DNA of 5,010 bases, taken from assembly GCA_902388545.1 (NCBI GenBank), contig CABMPS010000158.1, positions 1 through 5,010 of the forward strand. The letters are read 5' to 3'. Below the pieces are notes generated by a model, which saw only the letters and a program-made list of their open reading frames with translations, did not search any database and was not told where the DNA came from. How positions within the stretch are numbered: position 1 is the first letter of the stretch; each line of letters opens with the position of its first letter. Source of the stretch: an uncultured Collinsella sp. GTDB lineage: Bacteria > Actinomycetota > Coriobacteriia > Coriobacteriales > Coriobacteriaceae. This document shows, in pieces, positions 1-5,010 of the stretch. The position numbers were made by a program, and so were the translations under genes.

Positions 1-7
1 TAATTTT

Positions 8-14
8 AGGAGGG
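8..14 (+). promoter_or_regulatory. Shine-Dalgarno site of the nitroreductase gene
   Basis: AGGAGGG is a near-perfect anti-16S match, 5 bases before the ATG at 20. It fixes the start of the downstream gene. No promoter can be seen because only 7 bases of upstream sequence are in the window. Confidence 0.85.
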
Positions 15-19
15 CTTGT

Positions 20-550
20 ATGTCTTATTTGGATCTGGCTCGTGGTCGGTATTCTTGTCGTTCTTTTGAGGACCGTCCTGTTGAGCAGTCGGTAGTGGAT
101 GCCATTGTTGAGGCGGGGCGGATTGCTCCTTCTGCTTGTAATAATCATCCAGCCCGTGTGATGGTGCTGGATACGCCTGAGCTGTTGGAGAAGGCTGCTG
201 CTTGTCAGCCTCGGTTTGCTCGTGATGGGTCTATCTTTGGAGCTCCGCTTGTCTTCCTTATTTGCAGCGTTACCGATGATGCTTGGGTACGCCCGTATGA
301 CCAGATGAATTCCAGTGAAATCGATACGTCCATCGTGTGTGATCAGATGATGATGGAGGCCACCGAGCAGGGCCTGGGAACGTGCTGGGTATGCCATTTT
401 AAGCCTGAGGTGGCAGAGGAGCAGTTCAATCTGCCCAAGGGCGTCTATCCCTATCACATGCTCGTCTGTGGCTATCCCGCCGACCACATCGCCGATCCCG
501 AGCATCGCGAGGCCCGCACCATTCCCCTCTCCAACTTCCTCCTCAAGTAG
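20..550 (+). CDS. Nitroreductase family protein (FMN-dependent oxidoreductase)
   Basis: This 176-residue protein is probably a cytoplasmic flavoenzyme that uses NAD(P)H to reduce nitro compounds, quinones or similar acceptors; the substrate cannot be told from sequence. The N-terminal RYSCRSF (residues 10-16) matches the R-x-S-x-R-x-F phosphate-binding segment of FMN nitroreductases. APSACNNHP (36-44) matches the family's APSA-x-N-x-QP element. GLGTCWVCHF (118-127), followed by LPKGVYPYHMLVCGYPA (138-154), fits the C-terminal FMN-contact strand. The length is at the short end for the family, as in the small single-domain members. It has eight cysteines, including CWVC at 122-125, but no ferredoxin-like cluster pattern. 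It stands alone on the plus strand and ends in its own terminator. Third-position codon use is strongly T-ending in the first half and C-ending in the last third, unlike the minus-strand neighbours. The family call is firm; the specific reaction is not. Confidence 0.9.
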   Translation: MSYLDLARGRYSCRSFEDRPVEQSVVDAIVEAGRIAPSACNNHPARVMVLDTPELLEKAAACQPRFARDGSIFGAPLVFLICSVTDDAWVRPYDQMNSSEIDTSIVCDQMMMEATEQGLGTCWVCHFKPEVAEEQFNLPKGVYPYHMLVCGYPADHIADPEHREARTIPLSNFLLK

Positions 551-593
551 TTTTTAGACATACCTTAAAATCTACCTTTTACCACGCGCCCTT

Positions 594-637
594 CGCCGAG
601 TTCTGCCCTATCGCATGCAGAGCTCGGCGTTTTGTTT
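594..637 (+). terminator. Intrinsic terminator of the nitroreductase gene
   Basis: A 13-bp stem (594-606 pairing with 617-629, CGCCGAG against CTCGGCG at its base, with one G-U wobble) closes a 10-base loop. It is followed on the plus strand by TTTTGTTT (630-637). It starts 43 bases after the stop codon. There is no T-run on the minus side, so it should act in the plus direction only. Confidence 0.88.
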
Positions 638-657
638 CCCAACCCGTATACAGCCAC

Positions 658-686
658 AAAAAAGGAGCCCGCAGGTGCGAGCTCCT
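658..686 (-). terminator. Intrinsic terminator of the yggS-sepF-yggT-divIVA operon
   Basis: Read on the minus strand, AGGAGC (686-681) pairs with GCTCCT (668-663). After one mismatch, a 3-bp GCG/CGC inner stem closes a 4-base loop. The stem runs straight into six Ts (663-658; the last stem base is also part of the run). It lies about 30 bases after the divIVA stop and faces the nitroreductase terminator. Confidence 0.88.
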
Positions 687-715
687 CTTACGGACACTAG
701 ATTGTAGTTCTGGTG

Positions 716-1390
716 CTAGTCCAGGTCGTCGGCGGCAAAGTTGTCGATCGGGGCGAAGGGATCGGCCACGGGGACAACCGGGTCAGCGACGGGCAGCGGC
801 TCGGCGGGAACAGTCACCGCAGGAGAAGCGGCAGAACCGACCGGCGTGGAGGCCATGAGGTCGGCCGGGAAGGAGTTCTGGGCATCGTCCATGAAGTGCT
901 GGATGAGCTTGAGATACTCGGCCTTGAACTCCTCACGGGAAGCCTTGAGACGATCGATTTCCTCGAGCTCGGCCTGCTTTTCGGTCAGAGCCTGGCGGAT
1001 AACCTCGCGGGCCTTGGCGTCAGCCTCGTTGCGGATACGCTCAGCATTCTCGTTGGCATCGTTGACGATGGTCTCAGCGGTCTGCTGGGCAGCGATCAGG
1101 GCAGCGGAAATCTGGCGCTCCTGAGCGGAGAAGTCAGGGGCGGGAGCAGCCACGGGGGCGGCAGGAACGGCTTGGGCGGTGGCATCCTGAGCCTGGGCAA
1201 GCTGAGCCTGCGCATCGGCAAGCTGCTGCTCGGTAGCAGTCAGACGACCCTTAAGGTCGACGATCTTAGCGAGCATAGCGTCAACCTCGGAGGACAGTGT
1301 CTCCAAGAAGACGTCGACCTCGGCAGGATCGTAGCCACGCTTGGCCTCAGAGAAAGTCTGAGCCTGGATGTCTGCAGGGGTAATAGCCAT
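716..1390 (-). CDS. divIVA: DivIVA-family cell pole/septum scaffold protein
   Basis: This 224-residue cytoplasmic coiled-coil protein should bind curved membrane at septa and poles and organise division or polar growth proteins. Residues 3-30 carry the DivIVA N-terminal signature (ITPADIQAQTF, then RGYDPAEVDVFLE). A first coiled coil spans about 30-72, an Ala/Pro-rich linker about 74-86, and a second long coiled coil about 87-170, rich in Ala, Glu and Gln heptads. The tail (about 174-224) is Pro/Ala/Asp-rich and probably disordered, ending in acidic residues. The ATG at 1390 is preceded by AAGGAGA at 1403-1397. It is last in the operon, 61 bases after yggT, and is followed by a terminator. 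Position 17, the exposed phenylalanine in Bacillus subtilis DivIVA, is lysine here. The family call is firm; whether it drives Min placement, as in Bacillus, or polar growth, as in Wag31, cannot be read from sequence. Confidence 0.93.
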   Translation of the reverse strand: MAITPADIQAQTFSEAKRGYDPAEVDVFLETLSSEVDAMLAKIVDLKGRLTATEQQLADAQAQLAQAQDATAQAVPAAPVAAPAPDFSAQERQISAALIAAQQTAETIVNDANENAERIRNEADAKAREVIRQALTEKQAELEEIDRLKASREEFKAEYLKLIQHFMDDAQNSFPADLMASTPVGSAASPAVTVPAEPLPVADPVVPVADPFAPIDNFAADDLD

Positions 1391-1396
1391 AACAAG

Positions 1397-1403
1397 TCTC
1401 CTT
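1397..1403 (-). promoter_or_regulatory. Shine-Dalgarno site of divIVA
   Basis: AAGGAGA on the minus strand lies 6 bases before the divIVA ATG and supports that start. The 61-base gap to yggT shows no clear promoter or T-tailed hairpin, so divIVA is probably co-transcribed. Confidence 0.7.
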
Positions 1404-1451
1404 TTTCATCGCCTCGGCGCTACACGCCCGACGTAAGTTACTAAGTCAGTT

Positions 1452-1733
1452 CTACACGAGTATACCTATAAGAAGCTGCAGAACCAGCCTCTGCACCAAC
1501 TGCAACGCAATAATCGCAACGACCGGCGAAAAATCGATACCGCCCATCGGCGGAATGAAACGACGGAACAGGTTGAGCCACGGACCGCACACGCTATCGA
1601 GCACCGCAGCAATATCCTGAAGTAAACCACCCTGCTTCATGGGAATCCACGTCATAAAGCAGTAGACGACAATGAGCGTGGAATAGAAGTTGAACAGCGT
1701 GTTGACCAGCTGGACGATAGTGTAGATGTTGAT
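1452..1733 (-). CDS. yggT: YggT/YlmG family membrane protein, probable non-AUG start
   Basis: This is a small integral membrane protein of the YggT/YlmG family, found beside sepF in many Gram-positives and implicated in division-site or nucleoid organisation. From the ATC at 1733 it has 93 residues, the family's usual size. A first hydrophobic segment (about residues 2-28, IYTIVQLVNTLFNFYSTLIV) leads into MTWIP. The family core RRFIPPMGGIDFSP and a second membrane segment follow, ending in LLIGILV. The first in-frame ATG (1655) would give only 67 residues and lose most of the first membrane helix. No ATG, GTG or TTG exists in this frame between the sepF stop (1757-1755) and 1655. GAGGAG at 1745-1740 ends 6 bases before the ATC at 1733-1731, so I place the start there; ATC at 1727 and CTG at 1709 are alternatives. 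The gene is in the same frame as sepF, 21 bases after its stop. The family call is firm; the start is inferred. Confidence 0.8.
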   Translation of the reverse strand: MNIYTIVQLVNTLFNFYSTLIVVYCFMTWIPMKQGGLLQDIAAVLDSVCGPWLNLFRRFIPPMGGIDFSPVVAIIALQLVQRLVLQLLIGILV

Positions 1734-1739
1734 GGGAAT

Positions 1740-1745
1740 CTCCTC
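1740..1745 (-). promoter_or_regulatory. Shine-Dalgarno site that decides the yggT start
   Basis: GAGGAG on the minus strand lies 9 bases after the sepF stop codon. Optimal spacing points to the ATC at 1733-1731. It is about 84 bases upstream of the first in-frame ATG, so it cannot serve that codon. This is the main evidence that translation begins at a non-AUG codon. Confidence 0.65.
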
Positions 1746-1754
1746 GTCTTGTCT

Positions 1755-2477
1755 TTACTTAAGGTAGCCGTCGGCACGAAGCTTCTTGAGATCGGAATCT
1801 TTGACCTCGCAACCGGCGGGCAGCACCATGAACACGCGGTCGCCTACCTCCTTGACCGTGGCGCCCAGACCGCAGGCAAAGCCGTAAGAGAAGTCCAAGA
1901 CGCGCTTGGCAACTTCGGTGCGTACGCCCACAAAAATCAGTGCGACAGGCTGCTTGGTGCGAACGCGGCGCACCACGGTCTCCACGTCGTCATAGCTCTC
2001 GGGGCGCAGGACATAGGCCGGCAGCTGCGGCGTGGCGTTGATGATATTGCTCGCATAGGCCGAGGCATCGCTCGGTGCAGGCGCGGGTGCAGCGGCGGCA
2101 CGGGCGCGGGTGTTCTCGGCGTAGCTCGACGGCGTGTCATAGGCACCAGGACGATAACCGCTCGCAACGCTGTCCTGCGAGCGCGAAGGCGGGTTATACG
2201 TCGTGGCATGGCGGGAGTCATCGCCGACCAGCTGACCGGAGCGCGTATACACGGCAACCGACTCAGCTTCACCGCGGCGCGTCTGACCAAGCAGGCCGTT
2301 GCTCGGCTCGTCTTGGGTGTAGAAGCCCTCGCCCGAAGCACCGCTGTAGCCGTTGCCCTGATAACTATCGTCATAGCCGTCATCGTAGCCGTAGTCGTCG
2401 TCCTGGCCATAACCCTGGTCGTAACCCTGCTGGCCGCCCAGGTGCATCTTATTTTTAATCTCGTCAAGGAAGCCCAT
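1755..2477 (-). CDS. sepF: SepF, FtsZ membrane anchor / septum formation protein
   Basis: SepF tethers FtsZ filaments to the membrane at the division site and assembles into rings or arcs. The 240-residue product begins MGFLDEIKNKMHLG, the amphipathic membrane-binding helix of the family. Residues 15-145 form a long low-complexity linker: 18-46 is rich in Tyr, Gly and Asp (such as DDDYGYDDGYDDSY), and 112-140 is Ala/Pro/Ser-rich. The globular SepF domain covers about 148-228, with the usual Y-x-LRP-x-SYDDVETV entry, a VALIFVGV strand, AKRVLDFSYGFACGLGATV, and the closing VFMVLPAG strand. Bacillus SepF is about 150 residues, so the extra length is all linker. I chose the ATG at 2477 because the membrane helix starts exactly there and AGGA lies 7 bases upstream; the frame stays open to an ATG at 2528, but those 17 extra codons do not resemble SepF. 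It sits 60 bases after yggS and 21 before yggT. Confidence 0.93.
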   Translation of the reverse strand: MGFLDEIKNKMHLGGQQGYDQGYGQDDDYGYDDGYDDSYQGNGYSGASGEGFYTQDEPSNGLLGQTRRGEAESVAVYTRSGQLVGDDSRHATTYNPPSRSQDSVASGYRPGAYDTPSSYAENTRARAAAAPAPAPSDASAYASNIINATPQLPAYVLRPESYDDVETVVRRVRTKQPVALIFVGVRTEVAKRVLDFSYGFACGLGATVKEVGDRVFMVLPAGCEVKDSDLKKLRADGYLK

Positions 2478-2537
2478 GGTTGTGTCCTCTCGCGGTTTAG
2501 TGCAGGCGCCCCGATAATCAGTGCGCACTTCAGAGCC

Positions 2538-3275
2538 TTATTTTACTGCAAACTCCGGGCTAAATACTACCCTGCCCAGGCGAACGAGCGTAGAGCCCTC
2601 CTCAAGGGCAGGCTCAAAGTCCTCGCTCATGCCGCAGGAAAGCTCAGGCAGGTTCAAATCGGGATGCGCCGCCTCCAGCTCATCCCTCAGCTCACGAAGC
2701 CCCGCAAAGGTGCGGCGTGCCACATCCTTATTCCCCCGGGGCGCCATAGTCATAAGCCCCTGTACGCAAATTCCCTCAAGTTCCGCAAGCTCACCCGCGG
2801 CGGCGCGAATCTCATCGGGCGAAAAGCCTCCCTTCGACTCCTCACCACTCACATTGACCTCGATGAGCACACGCTGGGGGCCGGCGAGCTCGCCTGCCTC
2901 AATCTTGCGGACAGCACGGCTCGAGATCGCCTGTGCCAGATGCAGCGAACCCACCGAGTGAATCAGCTCGGCTGAGCTCAGCACCGCATTGATCTTATTG
3001 GTCTGCAGGTTGCCGATCATATCGAAGCGCACCTCGGGCAGCTCCGGATGCTCCGCCAGACCCGTGAGCTTGCGAACCAGCTCCTGCGGGCGGTTCTCGG
3101 CAAAATGGCGATACCCCGCTTGGATGGCGGCAACGGTCTCATCGACACCAACGGTCTTGGACACGGCAATGAGGCCCGCGGCGTCGTGGGAGCGGCCCGC
3201 GCGATCGAGCGCCGCATAAAAACGTTCCAGAATCTGCTCGCGGCGAGCGCGCATCAAGTCCAAATAGTTATCCAT
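2538..3275 (-). CDS. yggS: YggS family pyridoxal phosphate homeostasis protein (PLPBP)
   Basis: This 245-residue cytoplasmic protein has the alanine-racemase-like TIM-barrel fold. The family binds PLP and balances B6 vitamers and amino-acid pools; no catalytic activity is established. The PLP lysine is K40 in LIAVSKT. The following AIQAGYRHFAENRPQEL (50-66) matches the usual GE-x-Y-x-QE region, and FDMIGNLQTNKIN (84-96) matches the IG-x-LQ-x-NK signature, though the Trp-His usually before it is replaced here by Phe-Asp. VLIEVNVSGEESKGGF, GLMTMAPR, LSCGMSEDFEPAL and GSTLVRLGR, near the C-terminus, are the remaining family blocks. I chose the ATG at 3275 because GGAGG lies 9 bases upstream and the protein then begins as YggS proteins do; the frame is open to 3359, but that stretch overlaps the intergenic hairpin. 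It is first gene of the division cluster, as in the Bacillus ylmE-ylmF-ylmG-divIVA order. Confidence 0.93.
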   Translation of the reverse strand: MDNYLDLMRARREQILERFYAALDRAGRSHDAAGLIAVSKTVGVDETVAAIQAGYRHFAENRPQELVRKLTGLAEHPELPEVRFDMIGNLQTNKINAVLSSAELIHSVGSLHLAQAISSRAVRKIEAGELAGPQRVLIEVNVSGEESKGGFSPDEIRAAAGELAELEGICVQGLMTMAPRGNKDVARRTFAGLRELRDELEAAHPDLNLPELSCGMSEDFEPALEEGSTLVRLGRVVFSPEFAVK

Positions 3276-3325
3276 TGCTAATCGCCTCCGCTGACAGCCA
3301 AACAAGTAGTCCCATGCTAACGCAA

Positions 3326-3357
3326 GAGCGCGGTCCCGCATGTGCAAGGCCGCGCTC
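3326..3357 (-). terminator. GC-rich stem-loop after phoU, weak terminator candidate
   Basis: GAGCGCGG (3326-3333) pairs perfectly with CCGCGCTC (3350-3357) around a 16-base loop. It starts 37 bases after the phoU stop, where a pst operon terminator would be expected. On the minus strand the stem is followed by TTGCGTTAGC, a poor T-tract. It could be an inefficient terminator, a processing site, or a leader hairpin in the yggS transcript. Confidence 0.45.
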
Positions 3358-3366
3358 ACTTAGGTA

Positions 3367-3394
3367 TTTACAATCTTTCGACGAACGGGGTCAC
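3367..3394 (-). promoter_or_regulatory. Weak sigma-A-like promoter candidate for the division operon
   Basis: On the minus strand GTGACC (3394-3389) and TGTAAA (3372-3367) are separated by 16 bases and each match the -35/-10 consensus at 4 of 6 positions. They lie immediately after the phoU stop, in the only sizeable gap before yggS. If this is real, the stem-loop at 3326-3357 would be in the leader. The match is weak and could be chance. Confidence 0.2.
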
Positions 3395-4252
3395 TTACTC
3401 CTCGTCGTCCTCGCCATCGTCCTCGTCCTCAAGATGATCGAGCAGGTAGCGAAGACCCTCGCTGACCTCGTTGGCGGGCACCTTGGCAACGTAACGCGCG
3501 TCGACGGCGGGCCTCATGATAACACCCTCGCCCGAAGGCACGCGCATGCTCTCGAGCTCATCCTCGTCCACACGGGCGATATCGCCGGCGTTCATACGCT
3601 GACCAGTCAACAGGAAGGTCAGACGGCAAGCGGCATCGATGGAAATGGAAGCGATGCGATCGAGGTAGCGCGAAACCATGATGGCGCGGCGCAGGTCGTC
3701 ATAGTTGCTGTCGTCGTCCATAAAGTCGCCCGTATCCATACGGTTAAAGGTGCGGAAGAACTTCTCGTAGGCGGCGTGCACTGGCTCGTCCTCGACGGCC
3801 AGGTTGCAGATGATGGACATGTCATTGGTGACGAGCGCAGAAAGCGAAGAGCCCAGCACCTGGTAGACGGCCTCAGCCTCGGCCTCAACCGTGCCGACAA
3901 GCTCCTTGGGCAGCGAGATGTCGGCCTTGATCATATGACGCGTGGCACGGCAGATCTGACGGACTTTATCGGTCATGCGCTGCAGGTTAAAGTCGACATA
4001 GATGATCGTCTGAAGCAGGCGGAAGTCGGAGGCGACCGGTGACTGCGTGGCGATCAGGTTGTAGCAGACGGCCTCCAGGTTGGCGCAGCGCGCGTCAATC
4101 GAAAGCGTGCGTTTCTTGGTCTTGGTGGCGAGCTTGCGGTCGTCGGTCGCATAGGCCTTCACGGCATCGTGGAGAGCCAGATCGACGGCCTCATAGATGC
4201 TCAGCATCTCGTGACGGGCCTCGACGAGCTGACGGGAAAACAGTTTGCGCAT
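3395..4252 (-). CDS. phoU: PhoU family phosphate signalling regulator
   Basis: PhoU is a cytoplasmic two-repeat helical-bundle protein that links the PstSCAB phosphate importer to the PhoR sensor kinase and restrains uptake. This 285-residue version starts MRKLFSRQLVEARHEML, as PhoU proteins do. Repeat one covers about 1-110 with ASDFRLLQTIIYVDFNLQRM (74-93). Repeat two covers about 115-217 and ends SRYLDRIASISID (194-206), then CRLTFLLTGQRM. The usual ERIGD-type metal motifs are altered: QRMTD at 91-95 and DRIAS at 198-202. Typical PhoU ends near 215-240 residues; here about 65 extra residues follow, finishing in a run of Asp and Glu (272-285). The ATG at 4252 has GGAG 6 bases upstream. It follows pstB by 92 bases, the standard final position of a pst operon. 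The family call is firm; metal binding and the tail's role are open. Confidence 0.92.
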   Translation of the reverse strand: MRKLFSRQLVEARHEMLSIYEAVDLALHDAVKAYATDDRKLATKTKKRTLSIDARCANLEAVCYNLIATQSPVASDFRLLQTIIYVDFNLQRMTDKVRQICRATRHMIKADISLPKELVGTVEAEAEAVYQVLGSSLSALVTNDMSIICNLAVEDEPVHAAYEKFFRTFNRMDTGDFMDDDSNYDDLRRAIMVSRYLDRIASISIDAACRLTFLLTGQRMNAGDIARVDEDELESMRVPSGEGVIMRPAVDARYVAKVPANEVSEGLRYLLDHLEDEDDGEDDEE

Positions 4253-4272
4253 GGTTCACTCCAATCAGTTGG

Positions 4273-4293
4273 GTGCGGTCATGCAGCCCGCAC
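4273..4293 (-). repeat. Inverted repeat in the pstB-phoU gap
   Basis: GTGCGG (4273-4278) pairs with CCGCAC (4288-4293) around a 9-base loop, about 11 bases upstream of the phoU Shine-Dalgarno. It has no T-run, so it is not an intrinsic terminator. It may affect mRNA stability or phoU translation. Confidence 0.4.
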
Positions 4294-4318
4294 AGTGAAT
4301 ACGCACCGGACCAGGTCC

Positions 4319-4344
4319 GATCGGCTTGGGACTAGTCGCACCGA

Positions 4345-4346
<2 letters not shown>
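4319..4346 (-). repeat. Inverted repeat overlapping the pstB stop codon
   Basis: GATCGG (4319-4324) pairs with CCGATC (4341-4346) around a 16-base loop containing the palindrome GACTAGTC. A neighbouring CGGACC/GGTCCG repeat (4307-4312 and 4314-4319) could compete for pairing. No T-run follows, so termination is unlikely. Confidence 0.35.

Positions 4347-5010
<664 letters not shown>

Noticed and set aside
713..1444. Plus-strand frame of 243 codons opposite divIVA
   Set aside because: Gly/Leu-rich translation mirrors the repetitive coiled-coil codons of divIVA, whose protein is unmistakable.
2375..2440. Short repeated DNA motif (cataaccctgg / gtaaccctgc) that might be a tandem repeat or regulatory array
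   Set aside because: It is in frame within sepF and simply encodes the Gly-Tyr-Asp-Gln repeats of the linker.
2478..2528. Longer SepF starting at ATG 2528
   Set aside because: The extra 17 codons would bury the N-terminal membrane-binding helix, and the Shine-Dalgarno fits the ATG at 2477.
1749..2975. Open plus-strand frame of 408 codons opposite yggT start, sepF and yggS
   Set aside because: It has low-complexity Ala/Val/Arg composition, no domain pattern, and crosses three recognisable genes. It is an antisense by-product of GC-rich third positions.
3276..3359. Longer YggS starting at ATG 3359
   Set aside because: The extension overlaps the intergenic stem-loop, is Arg/Cys-rich and unlike YggS, while GGAGG fits the ATG at 3275.
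3275..4042. Plus-strand frame of 255 codons opposite phoU
   Set aside because: No family features or ribosome site; phoU on the other strand explains the open frame.

Overview
The window looks like a high-GC actinobacterial chromosome, most likely from the Coriobacteriia and perhaps Collinsella. This rests on GC-rich, C/G-ending codons, the gene set yggS-sepF-yggT-divIVA, and a SepF/DivIVA pair typical of Actinomycetota and Bacillota. The genus is an inference from general gene content; no database was searched.

Layout: a small nitroreductase-family gene (20-550, + strand) converges on a block of minus-strand genes. The 165-base gap between them carries two back-to-back intrinsic terminators, one per direction. 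On the minus strand, in transcription order, are the 3' part of pstB (cut by the right window edge inside Walker A), phoU, then a 119-base gap with a GC-rich stem-loop, then yggS, sepF, yggT and divIVA, ending at a strong terminator. There is no gene-free stretch longer than 300 bases.

Two functional units share the strand. PstB and PhoU are the end of a phosphate uptake operon: the ATPase of the PstSCAB importer and its regulatory partner. YggS, SepF, YggT/YlmG and DivIVA form a conserved cell-division accessory cluster: PLP homeostasis, FtsZ membrane anchoring, a small membrane protein linked to septum or nucleoid placement, and a coiled-coil pole/septum scaffold. In many Gram-positive bacteria this cluster lies just after ftsZ; here it follows the pst operon.

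I do not see an undescribed multi-gene system. The oddities worth a second look are: yggT has no ATG, GTG or TTG start in its full-length frame; the nitroreductase gene changes codon style sharply along its length; DivIVA has lysine at the position of the membrane-inserting phenylalanine; PhoU has altered metal-binding motifs and an acidic tail; and SepF has a long Tyr/Gly/Asp-rich linker.
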